Origin: Rhynchonema sp. JSB1_4
Lineage: Eukaryota > Nematoda > Chromadorea > Monhysterida > Xyalidae
Assembly: GCA_030248065.1 (NCBI GenBank)
Contig: JASAMV010009102.1
Span: forward strand, 1-64,000
Length of the DNA: 64,000 nucleotides
Direction: 5' to 3'
In this document: positions 48,961-61,800 of the stretch, in pieces
How positions within the stretch are numbered: position 1 is the first letter of the stretch
Layout of the letters: each line of letters starts with the position of its first letter
Notes under the pieces: model-generated
Seen by the model: the letters and a program-made list of their open reading frames with translations, nothing else
Told to the model about the DNA's origin: nothing
The model's database searches: none
Translations under genes and position numbers: made by a program

Positions 48961-50051
48961 CCGCCGACCGTGACACAACAGCAGTTTGGCACTGAAAATG
49001 GAAATTAGTGATTCTCTGGTTTCTACTGTACAATGTTGTTTTCTGGAATGTATGTATTTATTGGTGTGCAATTCATTTGCCACCCTATAAATTCGGTTGT
49101 TGTTGTCTATCCAGCGTATCTGTTCTACATTTTGTGCCTTACACTGTACCTGATTTTGACAAGTGTTTAGGTGTGCGTTGTAGGTAGGTAGGTTTATGTC
49201 AACTGCTAAGTGTTTTCCACTGTTTCTGAGATAAACTATAGCTTGACTGTTGTAGCTGGTAATTTCCAATGAAACTGCAAAGCCTCGGTAGATGTAATGA
49301 GTTACAATTCAGGTTCGTTTGCGGAAAACATTCTGTGTGGAATGTTGTAACCTCCGGAACCCAGACTGAAATTGGGTTGCAGGCCCGCAAACTACGCATA
49401 AACTTAACGCGATTATTTATTGCTTTCACTGCGAGACAGATAGGAAATGCATTGATGTTGCTTGCGGCAAAAAGTGAAGTGCCAAACTAGCTGGTAACTG
49501 CCGTACGCTCGTTACGCACTTCAAACGTGAAAGACACCAAACCGCTCAACCTCACTCCAGTTTACAGTATTCTGGGGCGAAATAGAAAAATGCGACAAGA
49601 AACCATGTGCGACGAGCTCGTGCATCGTCTTGGATTTTGTCTCCGGTTTGTATTCACCATAAGATGTACAATAGTACATAGGGTAGCAATTGCTTTCAAT
49701 CTGCAGCCAAGTGCTTCATTTCGGTCAACAAGGCATCTGTTTGTTTTTGTGCACAACGCACGCAGCTAAATTGGCCCGGCGATTCAAGCGGATAAACAGG
49801 CCGCTATATACATATGTAGAGGAATAGTGTGCATACACAGCGCTAAGTGTAAATCGTTTTTGCTCCCCACATCAGGCAATTGGTGTTTTAGTGCTGTCTG
49901 GATGGTTTTAGTGTCTCGTCAGACAACTGCCAAATGGTGAGCAGCAAGCTTTATGATCGGCAAACTGGTGACCATAAACCATGGTTAGCCTTTGCTGATA
50001 TATCTATTTTTTCAGGTATATTCTTTGACACAAGCTGCAAGCACGCTCACC
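48961..50051. other. Spacer between COG7 and SRP receptor beta
   Basis: About 1.1 kb with no recognised gene or repeat. It should contain the COG7 3' UTR and the promoter of the next gene. Confidence 0.5.
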
Positions 50052-51630
50052 ATGAACTATTTCAAATCAACCAGCGCACAACAGAACAACCAACTGACGG
50101 TTGTGCTGGCTGCTGCATCGACCATATTGGGGGCATTGGGTGTGGTCGCACTGTATTATTGGCTGAGTAAGGGCAAGAAGGAACCACAAAACGATCATAA
50201 AACATCGAAGCCACGTGATGTTCCAAAGGCGCCAACCAGCAATAATCAAGGTACCACCAAGTCTGAGTCCACCGGTGCTGGTGGCTCTGATGATGTTGGT
50301 TCTGGCAAAGACGCTAAGCAGCAGGAGAGCACCAGTGAACCCGTTCAAGTGAAGGTGAGTGGCAGTTGGACCAGATCATTTCCATTCGCATTGACGATGA
50401 CCTGGTGCACCGCACGTCTGCGAGAGCAGGTCGCGAAACAACCAGCATGTGCCCGGCTCGTGCCCGTGTAAGTCGCATGCGTGCTTCTGAGCGCAGTGCA
50501 TGGTGGTATTGGGAGTTCCCCGTTCGACCTGAAGTCAGATGCAGCGGCCGCCTAGACCTCATCAGTTAGATGAACAGGCCGGCCGTCCCCAAACATCAGA
50601 TCCTCGCACAACCCAGTCCCCATTCGCAGTCTGTATCGGAGTCATCCAGTCCGCGACCTGCATCACCGTTGGCCGATGACAGCAGCTTCGAACGCATAGC
50701 GCACATTCTCATCAGCGGATTGAATGGGGCGGGAAAATCGACAGTCTTGACCGGGTTGACTGCGAATCAGAACAATGGCGAAATACGTGTCGATACGACA
50801 TTTGTCAGCTACAGAATACACAAAGGTGGGCGCACACCTTGATGCACCACTGTGGCACATGTTGAGATGCAACGAAAGTTATGTGTGATACGCTCAGTAG
50901 CAAATAACTTCTAGGGACGTTCTATGTGAGTAATGAAACCCGATCGCAGATGTTTTTGGGATTACATGGTCATCTCCCATCTCAATTTTAGTTGGCGAAA
51001 CTGCATCCGATGTGCCCAATGGTGTCGAATTCAGTGCGCTTGTGTACGTGGTTGACAGCACGAATACAATCGAACAGACAGAGGCTGCTGTGGAACATTT
51101 GAAGAAATTGTTGAAATCACCGTCATTGGCTGAAGACACCCCGTTGTTATTGATTGCTAACAAACAGGTTGATAGAAGTAGAAACGCTTAGTTGTGAGAA
51201 CAACAAGATGTTCCCACGGCTCGCTGGGGCCACCACGATGCAGTTTTGGAGCATATGCACTGGTGCACGACTGACTGCTCGTCTATAAAGCAGTACGAAA
51301 CAGGCAGCCAAGGTGCAACAGGCTTGTCACTCTTCTACATCTAATGGGCATGATAACAAGTTGAAAACAGCAGCACTCGAGCTGTGAGGGTGTGATAATC
51401 CCTGATGATAATGCTGTTTGGGTTCAAGGTTCAACCCAGTATGTATACAATGTCTTATGCTCTCCCTGATGTTTCATGACGACCCGTCAGCCATCTCCCC
51501 AGTGCTCCTGCGCAGCAAGTTCTCCTTCATCCGTGCATTGTCACGCAAAGTGCGACTGATTGGATGCAGCTCAAAGTTGGCCGCACGTGCCGCGTGTCAG
51601 AAGGCCATGTTTGATATGGCTGATAGATGA
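50052..51630 (+). CDS. SRPRB: Signal recognition particle receptor beta subunit
   Basis: ER membrane GTPase that anchors the SRP receptor alpha subunit. Exons 50052-50354, 50630-50825, 50992-51177 and 51491-51630 join in phase to about 274 aa, the usual length. An N-terminal membrane anchor (TVVLAAASTILGALGVVALY) precedes a low-complexity linker. Then come the P-loop GLNGAGKS, a switch-like TTFVSYRI, YVVDST, the guanine-specificity segment IANKQ, and VRLIGCSSK near the C-terminus, which matches the 'CSAK' position. The family has NKQD here. With canonical splicing the sequence is NKQVD; joining CAG at 51167 to GAC at 51477 would give NKQD but needs a non-AG acceptor. The last intron carries GATGTTTCA at that point. 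An extra exon in 50355-50629 cannot be excluded. Confidence 0.8.
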
Positions 51631-52819
51631 AGAATGGTAGTGTTGCTTTATAACCAACTGAGAAACATCAACAGGTGAGGTGCAGTTAAACCGGGCAACC
51701 GGATATCGCATGCTCTCAGAATCCGGCCTTTCGCAATAAAATGTGACTATATACGATGAGTGATCACAAAAACATCGTTCAAACAATATGAAATGCGTTT
51801 AAATTGTGAGAATTAATTTTTAAAAATTTGCTTTCGGGAACAAACTCGAGCTTGTGCCGACTTACGCTCCCCCTTTTGATCAGGCAACGGCAGAACATTT
51901 AGTAGGGAATCCAACCAGCTCGTCAACCAACAGCCACGTGTGAAATGTTTCACAAAGGTTTCATCTGTCGGCGAGCTGGTTCTTGTCTCAGTCTCACTGC
52001 CTTTCATGATCAAAAGGGTGAGCGTAAGTCGGCACAAGCTCGCGTTTGTTCCTGAAAGCAACTTTTCAGAGATAAATTCTGACAGTTTTAACGTGGTTTA
52101 TCTCGTTTGATCGTTGTTTTTGTGACCGTTGGACATAAACAGTCTGACTGCGTAGTAAAAAAGCAAGCATGAGATATACGGTTTCCCGCTTTAAGGATTG
52201 ATGTTTCACCAAGCTCATCCACACACAGGATGTCTGGTATTTTTATACCACGGTTGTATTATATATCTGATTTTGTGTGGGTTGTGTACGGTTGACAAAT
52301 CAAACGCGGTGTTTAATTTTCTAGTAATTTTTATTAATTTTAAGCATTGTTATCAACATCATTGTCAAATACATGAGCTATTTCTCTGCATCTTCCCTTT
52401 TTTGTGCAAGTCATGCACAAACTTCCCAATATTTTCCTTGTTGCACCACTCACTGCAACTTTTATTAAATCATTACTTTCACCACTGAAATGAATGAACC
52501 AGGAACTAAGAAATACTAAATTATCTTCCTACTTTGTCCGCACAGTAGCGACTGGCTAGTTGAAGCTCAAACAGCAAGCAACGGATACAGAATCAATACC
52601 GAGTTTAGCAGCACGTATAAAGCACGATCTTGATTTTCAACGCACGCCTTGTGCGAAAACGAGTGAAATAATATAAAATGGCACAGAATAATAGAAACGA
52701 ATGAAAACATGACAAAATAACCGAGCTGTCAATAAAAATGTGAACATTTACAAGCACCGGTGCGACACACAAAGGTTGAAGCGAACAGAAAGGAACAAAT
52801 CCAGTTTCAATGAGAGGGC
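51631..52819. other. Convergent 3' spacer
   Basis: About 1.2 kb between the stops of SRPRB (+) and the phosphorylase kinase gene (-). It holds a hairpin element (51823-52067) and one GATGTTTCA copy (52200). No gene recognised. Confidence 0.5.
51823..52067. repeat. Hairpin element with about 110-bp arms
   Basis: Left arm ttgctttcgggaacaaactc, gagcttgtgccgacttacgc, ccttttgatca and its complement on the right (gatcaaaagggtgagcgtaa, gtcggcacaagctcgcg, ttcctgaaagcaa) pair strongly. Inner accagctcg/cgagctggt also pairs. The apex is gtgtgaaatgtttcac. No coding capacity. Confidence 0.85.
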
Positions 52820-55800
52820 TCAGCTGATTTGACAGTGGCCAGCAACATCATCCACATGCTCGGGCTTGAGCAGTGCTTCGATGACGGCCTAAATAAATGT
52901 TATCGGTTAGGTGTTTTTTTGCTTTTCACCGACGGTACAGCTGCTTTTGTACATCCTTCTGCTGGTCTCATGCTAGGTAACCGCGAAACATTTATGAAAC
53001 TACACGATTGCTTGGCCTGGTGAAATTTCAAATGCGCGCCGCTGACACAGCCAGCGGTGGATGGACTTTGACATGCTCGGTTAAAATTTTTTACCGACAT
53101 TTTGCTGCCCGGCCTTCTAATCACTACACTACGAACAATCTTCGTTACAATGACCAAGAATGGCGAGTCAGGCTAAACTCTATTGTCTTGTCAACGAACG
53201 TAACCCAAAATCACGCAACACAGTTTCCGTCGACATGCCAACCTTTGACAAGTAGATGGCGGTGGTCGCGCCTTTGCCACGGAACGGCAAGTGATAGAAC
53301 GGCGTCATGTCGTTGTGATCCTGCAGCTGGCGCTCGACGGCGAACAGTTTGAAGGCGCTCTTGATCAGCTGATAGTGAAAACGTAATAATTATCGTGCAG
53401 TTTCTTGCCTCGTCGTAAGTCGTTTATAGTCTTGCTAAAACACGCAACATAAATAATAATTACCGCATCCATATCCACTGTATCCTTGAACGACAGTTCA
53501 CTTTGCTTCTCCAATACCATCGAAACGATTAGCAACACCTACAATCAACAAAGTGATGTTTCACTAGGCAACACCAAAAGCGCCAACATCATCAAAACCA
53601 CCAAAAGGTCACCTCCAGCATCACTTGTCTGTACTCGGTGTGCGGGATTTTGCATAGCAGCGATTCAAAGGTAAGTTCGAACGCCAGTTCGTACTCGGTC
53701 ATATCGGAAAGCAGGGGTTGCTGTAAAACCAGCGATATTTGAGAAAAAACAGTCGCAAGCTATTTTGCATTTTTATGGTTACCCAGCGTGAGAAACATCC
53801 CGTGTACCTGCGGCAAGACATTTCCGGATACCCTCACACCACCATAGCATCGTTCCATCATTCTCCACATTCGATCATGAAACCTCACCGGCATTCGATT
53901 CACACAGCCGTCAAGCTGACGCTGTTGGAACGGTTGCCTGCAGATGTTGAAAAAAAATCAGCATCAGTTGTTATTTTTTACATTATGTTCAAAAGACACC
54001 ACAAAAAGCTGTGATCAAACTTAATGGGCGGGTCAGCCTTCTGTGGGTCAAGAATTTTCTGGGATTCACTTAAACCACAGCAGCGCAAAGGTTGTACACA
54101 GACAGCTAATAAACAACTTTTGCGCTGGTCAAATTGAGTGGCTTTGGCTGGGAAACACTCAAGACTCTTTTCTCCAAGTCATGGGACCAGGAACGGACTG
54201 GAACAACCACCGTGTTTGACAAAACATCCTAGAACAAACAATCACTCACAATTCCGTGTGATAATCTCCAGCGAGAATGCCGCGCAAGAATATGAGAATC
54301 TGCGACGGTGCCAGTTCATACACGCCACCCATGGTCGACTTCGAGTGCAGATTTGGCACGCGTTTGATGTTGAACTGTTTGTGTGCACGCGGATGGCACG
54401 ACAGAATCAGGGTCATGGCGTCGATTAGCGAACTGAAACATTTTAGCTGCTATGGTGATCGGTCCGATCTTGCCTAGAATTTGATGACGCGACTTTTGGC
54501 ATCACCGATACTTCGAGACTTGTCACTCATGCCAGCATCTTCAACTAGCGAAAAATTGCTTGTTGACCGGCTAACAACTTTCAACGCTTGACAAAATCGG
54601 TGCCATGAGTAAAGCTCGAAACACCCTTGATACAAAAGTCATGTGATCAGACAAGACCGAGTCTAATTCTCTGATACTTGCCTGGGTCTTCCCAAATCAT
54701 TCAGACCTTCAACACAAGAATAAAAAATGCTCACCCAACATGCACGGTGAGAATTCCTTGGAACAACTTCGGTTCCGACTGCATCAGATTTGAGCACGCT
54801 ACCAGCACCTGCAGTATTTGTGAAATTATAGTCAGATCAGATGTGACAAAATAAAACTGAGTATCTTTCAACCTCCTGCATAAGTACACTGGCCAGTTCC
54901 CTGCCCTTTGGCACCGAATCGAACATATAACGCGATATATCGCTGGGCGAGACTGGCTTGTCCACCAGAATCTTGTTGCGATCCAAACCGACAGCTAGCT
55001 GCAGTCATGCAGATAAATATTTTAGTGGAATAGGAAGTGAGGCAAACATCTCAAGTAAAAACGAATAACGAACCCGTTTCCCGCGCACAAGTACACTCGT
55101 CAGACACGGTGCCAAACTGTCGATGGTTTTTCGCAGTTTGGCCGCACAAAATCGAACAGTCCACCAATCCTTGCGCATTTCAGCCATGCGATACGAACGT
55201 TCCAATTGCGCGCGCACAGGCACTAAAAGTGATCATTTGATGAAAGCTTTTGTCAGGAAAACACTTTCCCAGCAAAACACAACTTAGTTGCCGCCGGACG
55301 AGGACAAACCTTCATTCACCCAGAACTCGGCATGCTCCTGTTCCCATATCTTGGCCAGAATTAGGACCGATTCGCGGAAACTCGATGTTTCAAGAGATTG
55401 ATTGAATTCCTCGATCAACGCGTTCGTTGGCTTGTTGTCGGCGATCGTCTGGTTTGGAAAAAAGAAATCGACAACGACACGACACATTTTTTCGTGTTAA
55501 AAAATACGTTTAATAGCGTAGGTACTATTTCAGAAAATCAAAATTAACAAAAAAACCCTCAGATTCCACCCTATGTACCCACCTCCGAAATTGGTTTGTT
55601 GAGTTCGGCCTCAGTTGGTGCCTTCAGATCGTGCAAACTGACAAAGTCCTTTCCCGATGTGTCCACTTCGGTGAATACAGGCATGTCGAATGTGATACCC
55701 GTCGGTTTCTTCACAAAATCGATGTGCTCCAGGCAACCGGCACCGAGTATGTTCTGCAAGAATGAAGAAACATTCATGTTTATGTGAACTAGGATGGACA

Positions 55801-58800
55801 CAGAAATTATATTGGACAATTGGAAAACATTTTCTAGCAATTTTTGTGGTATTTTTGTTTTTCAGTTGACTCTAACGACGGATGCCCGTTCACACTTTTG
55901 AGTGAAACATTTCCCAACTTTCCTATAGTCTTTCCGTTTTATAACGGTCCTGAGGCAGTATACAGAAAATGTTTCAACGCCTTGAAAACAGCAGTCATCG
56001 TCGTGGATGATAACCAACCGGTCGACAACGTGGCTCGAAACATGCGTAAGACTTGATGGCTGCTGTTGCGATGAAACATTTGCTGTATACTTTCTTTGTG
56101 CCGAGAATAAAATGAAAGACCATACGTTTTGTGACTGTCGCTGGAAACCAGCTGGATTTCCAAAAGACATTTTAAACCGCTTATCAAAATGATACTTTCG
56201 CATGCTATTGGCAGAGTCTACACGAAGAGACAACCGAACAGCCACGCACGCACCTGCACCCTGCCCACCCTGACACGCATGCCATCGATGAATCCATTCT
56301 TCAATCCGACCAGCAATTCCAACATTTGCTCAAAGTGTGCCCGATGATAGCGCCCGCCCCAGACCGTGTCCTCACGAAGCACCAAGCAGAACGTCGGTCG
56401 ACCCGCCAGTTTCCAACGACGAGCCACAAAACGTAGATCGTTCTGAAGCAGGAAAAATGCTTCACTTACTTGATAAAAAAGTGTAAATTCGTCGAAACAA
56501 TTCCATTGGACAAAACAGATATCAGGACAAACAAAATGTTGACAAAAGAAGGCGTTGATACTCGCAAAATAACCAAAGCCAACCTTTATATTATCAATCA
56601 GAATGGCCGGATCGGCAGCCGCATAGAAATCGCTGACCTCGAACGTCAACGGATAGCAGAGCACTGTGTCACCGAAAATGCGATACACCTGAAAGACACA
56701 AACATAAAATTGTGAATAATACAGAATAAAACAAGATTGCCTGAAGATACTAACCAAATGAAGGCACATTTGTATAAATACAATCTCAAAATGACGTTTA
56801 CCTTGCACGTGCTGAGCACACCAAATGGACGAGACGGTCGACCTGACAAATCTAGCGATGGACATTTACCGAGCTGTTCGAACACCTGCGCAATGAAACG
56901 CGACTACTGTTTGGATTTCAATATTGCAACTGCTGATCTCACAAATCCAATACATTCACATGCCCCACTGTCTCTAACCTTGACCAATCGCGAGCTGGGC
57001 CATATCTTGACCGGTTCGACCTCCCTCGGTGTCTGTGTCTGTATGCCATACGTGTTCAACATTGACTGCAGACGTTTGCTTTCAGCGATCAGAGCTACTT
57101 GCGCCACTTGGTCAATGTTCATGCCACCCTGCAGAATCAGGGTGAAACGTTTGCTTGGTCAGGGGTGGGTGTCAACGAATTGGGGGACTGTTACGCCACA
57201 CGTAGATTGCGGAGGAAAGCTGGGCAGGCGGGGAACAATCAGGGACGTGCTTGACAGTAGTTTTATCCAACCAGAGCTGCGGTCGTCGTGATCCTAAACC
57301 TTAGTACACTGTAGCACTCAGTCAGTGCCTCGCGTGCGGTGCGATGTAATTAGTGGGCAAACATAAAGCAAACACAAATACACAATCTCACCGCTGTACC
57401 ACCACAGATACAGTAGCGGCCAAAAGTTTTTATACTCTTGTATGGTAATGGTAATGGTATGCTCTGGTTCCTCTGCAGCTCGCAAGTCACCGGCGTTCAT
57501 AAAATAGTATATCGAGCTCGGATTTCACTCGGATCTCTATTGACACACACACACACACACGACATCAAACTGAACGAAAAAATATTCCAAAGATCTAGGC
57601 CGTTTGCGTGCAAGCTTATAAATTGAACTCAAGAGGACTACACCATGTACAACAATAACCGTGCGGGTGCAACATCAGTCATTCGTCATGTTTCATGATA
57701 CTCACCTCACCAGCCTCCTCATCATGATGGTGGTCAACCTAGAGACAGAATAGCGGTCAAATGAAGTAACTAACTGTAGGTTACGAATTGGGATCATTTC
57801 ATGTTATATAATCCCGGGTGACAAGCAACCAAATTCAGTGATACACAAGGTATATCCTTGCACTGAAAGTACCTACATTTTACTTGCCATAATTTAAAGG
57901 TTTACGTGCCAAACCGAAAATTTACTTGCCCCTGGCGAGGTGCCTACCTGCAAAAAACCCCTGCTGCTGCAACGTAACAGTGCTTGCTTCCCTACACTAA
58001 CACCACACAAGGCATGCCGTTCTCACTCACATGCATAATGTACTTTACGCTTCACTAACAAGCATACATGGCATTGAAGCGGGTGTGTGTGTGCACGCTG
58101 CACAAGTATGACCAGATACTGCTCAATGAAATGGATGCTAACAATCAAAGCGTTATTTTCATAAGCGCATGCATGATTATCTGAACATTTGAAGTTATAA
58201 CTTTTAATCTCAGATCTCTGTCTGGGTGCTGGCAACCAGGAACTAGACACAAAATCCCAAAAATTAACCCAAGATTAGCATTAGGTAGCAGTTGTGCAGT
58301 TAACAGGCACAGCAGGTTGGGGCAAAGTCGAAATATAGATTGAATAAATCCAAACTCCGAGCCGAACTTACGATAACGCGTCTGTCGTTCTGAGGGATTG
58401 AAAATAAAACCGATTAGTTAGTGGAGAGGACCAAGACACCCAAGTCCCAAACACGATGTGATACTGATGGGAGCGTGCAGGTTGTGTTTAGGCGTGATTA
58501 GATCGATGGTGTTACAGAAAACAACTAAAAGTGACCAACAACAACTTTTTTGCCACTAAACAGTTCGATTTCGATCTAGAAGCGATGTACAACTAGAGCT
58601 ATCAAAAACTCCATAAAGTTATTGTGTAAATCTCTGAACCTGGAAGGCCGAATGCCGGTGCCGAAACTTCGGTCGTTGACTCGCGGGCACGTGACGATAA
58701 ATCGGGTCCAGTTCGCTGCCGTGAATCAGATTGTAACCTTGAACGAAACATTGATTTTCAACTTTTACCCAAGAAGTCATATTTGTGTGAACACAATGAC

Positions 58801-61800
58801 TCACGCAACAATCTGGCGATGATCAGCAGTGCCTGTGCCCACAGAAAGTGTCCCTCGTCAATGGCACTGACGGGCTCTCGTGTCTCGGTGCCCGGGTTCT
58901 CCCTCTCACATTGCACACGTGATTTGGGCACCACGAAACACTCGGGCACGACTTGTTGCGCTGAAAGAATGTGACAAATAAATTGTTGATTTGGTTGAAC
59001 ATGACAAGAAGAAAATAAACTAGGAAAAACACATTTCCGTCGGTGTTATTCGAATGTGTCGTGCTTGGACGAAAGGTGAGCACAATATTCAGGAAATTGA
59101 TTGATTGAAATGAAAGCTACTATGGTGCGTGCTTTGTAATGTTACGCGGTGCAACAACGTAGTTGAAAACAACATAAGGAAACGTGCTACACGCAAATGC
59201 TCGAAATTAGACACTGAAATAGAAAGTGCTAGCGTTCAGCCAGGAAAAGAAGATGAAATGCATTGATGGCCTGGGGATGATTGTAAAGTGGTTGGCACAA
59301 ATCTTTTCGCAATAGTGAATGACGCGTCATTTTGTGATGAGTGAAAAGAGTCATATAATAGACACAGGAACGGCATGCAGCATTTGATGGCGAGCCCTTG
59401 TTAGTTATAGTCCAGTCCAATCATCAGGTCAGCAGATGCCTAAACTGGAGCTGGCTTTGCCAGATCCAGTGACGTTCCGGTTCCACCTACTACGAAATGA
59501 TTCGAAACAGGTGCTACGGGAACGTTATCGGATCTGGCTCATGAGCCATGGTTGGACCATGGTCTCATCAACCACCTCACGATAGGACATTAATTGGAAA
59601 GAACAGATGAGTGCATACGCAGTGGGACGGACAATGCTGGATGGTGCACCGACCTTCTTCAGTGACGTTCCACAAGGGCGGCGATGTGAAGCGCATTGGT
59701 GTCAGACTGGTGGCCGACGCTAGAGATGATCAGAATGCGCTCACAAAATAATTACGCGTGTCAACACAAAGATTGAGAAGAAATACAATATTAAAATAAT
59801 CAGACAAGCAAAGAAGCTGAGAGGCCATTCATCTGACAGTAAAACAGTCGCTTAGCTCTCGCAAAAGTTTCACACCATTCAATCTAAGGATCCAGTCTAC
59901 TTGAAAACAGCACTACTCTTTATCAAACACGTTTGCTGAACCTATGCCGTGAAAACTAAAACACAAAGCAGACCATGTATTTTTTCACTCCAACGATTCT
60001 GGCGGCATTCTATTTTTGAAAACTTCATTTTAGTTTTTACGGCAATCAACTGTTGCGGAAAAGTAACTGATGAACACAGCGCAACCGCAAATTGAGTGGC
60101 TTCAAAAATATAAATCAAACCTTCATAATCCAGTGTCATCAGCGATTCGCTCTGTTTATTTGCGTCTCCAAAATCGCCGAAAATTTTGCGCCAATACTTT
60201 TCGGCCGTTGTGTGATCGTTGCCAAGCATAGCTAAAATTTATATCTGAATAATTCTATCACAACAAGCAATAAAAAATATAAAAAAACAGAATAACAAAC
60301 AAGTCAAAAATAGTCTCAGCTAACCAGTGATGTACAGATACAAATAGAACATCGGCCATTCGGATTCGATCTTGTCAAATTTCACCGTTTCGTGCGCGCT
60401 GTAGAAACGCTTGTCCGGGTCCTCCTCGGCCGTGCGAAAACCGTCACGAAGGAAACTGTGATGATATTTTGAATAACTGTGCGTCGCACACAACAACAGA
60501 TGATTGGCCGACCGCGAAGAACGGCCCGCACAAATACGAATAGCTAGTAGCGTTTTGTAACTATACAGTTTGATATCGCCTTTTGCGACTTTGACCGCAA
60601 AGCAAGACAACGCCTTCACACCCAATTCGAAAACAGAAACTACATAGTACCGTTTCAATCCATATCTGCCCTCCAACCGACGCAGCACTTTGCTTTCGGT
60701 TCGTTGGAACAAATTCGGGTCGTGCGTTGCGTAGGCCGGCCAACCAATCGTGCAGATCAATGATGCGTCCGTGTTCTGTAACATACCAAATCGGACTCAG
60801 ACCACGACCGTTCACTTTATACAGTCTGCCCTGGGACATAATCGTCGACACCCGTCATTTTCAGTCACTATGAAGGACATTCACTATTACCACGTATATG
60901 GTAGGTGAACCGGTTTTTAAATTCACTGTCAGATTCACTATCAGATTGGGGAGTGGGAACAAAAATGGCGTTAGAAACTATTTTCACAAAATAGAGGCTT
61001 ATGACACAAAGGTCACACGCACACTGTACACCGGTCTCAGACTCTAACCTTAGACGCCGACTCCCTAGGCAACATTTGCTCAAACGTGGTGCGATTTCGA
61101 TTGTGCGCATCGATGTCCACATAGATGACACTGTTGTTGGTGCCCTTGGTGCCGTACACGTTGAAACCGTTGATCGCCTCCAGTGCTGCCTGCACAATTA
61201 CAATTTTGTATTTTCTTTGATTATGTTCAGATATCGGATGTCAATGACTTCTTCCCTGCTTTATGAATTTAGGAAAACAGTTCCCGAGCAGAATTTTTTC
61301 AACTAAATTGGTGAAAATATGTCATCTGTGAAACAACATTGACCACGGCAAAATCCGAATAGTCACCTTTGTAAATCCCAGACTGCTCGCGTGCAATTCC
61401 CTATTGCCATCATTGTACCGTGTGCCCATTTCCCACATGCCAAAATCGGGAGTGCGATAGGCGCGCTCAATATAATACACAAGGTTCTGTACGAAATGCA
61501 CTTCCGGCTGGTCGAAGATGATCTGCGATCAATGGAAAGTGATCGTTTTATTCCAAATTTTTCTTTATTATTTACAAAAAACAGGTGTCTTACCTGTAGA
61601 TTGCTGGACGTCATTTGCACAAGCGTGATCAGGTAGAATGATACAATATCAATCTGAAAAGAGGGAATCGTTTTTACCGACTTCGTTCGATATCGGTTGC
61701 AGTTGTACTTGTGAATTCCTTGGGAATATGCACCTGCAAATGGCCATAATCCATCGGTCCAATCACGGGTTTCCTGTTCTGTAGATTGAAGCGCGAATGC

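Larger units (their letters stand above)
3621..55392. repeat. Dispersed 9-mer GATGTTTCA / TGAAACATC (23 exact copies)
   Basis: Exact copies start at 3622, 9283, 11151, 11280, 11862, 12968, 13556, 25410, 28327, 39061, 39261, 44787, 48020, 51468, 52200, 53555 and 55384 (GATGTTTCA on +), and at 16039, 25354, 34118, 37236, 38354 and 38666 (TGAAACATC on +). Eighteen extend to TGATGTTTCA and about half to TGATGTTTCAC. Random expectation for a 9-mer on both strands of 64 kb is about 0.5. Copies occur in introns, exons and spacers. None was seen in 16.1-25.3 kb or after 55.4 kb. Function unknown. Confidence 0.8.
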
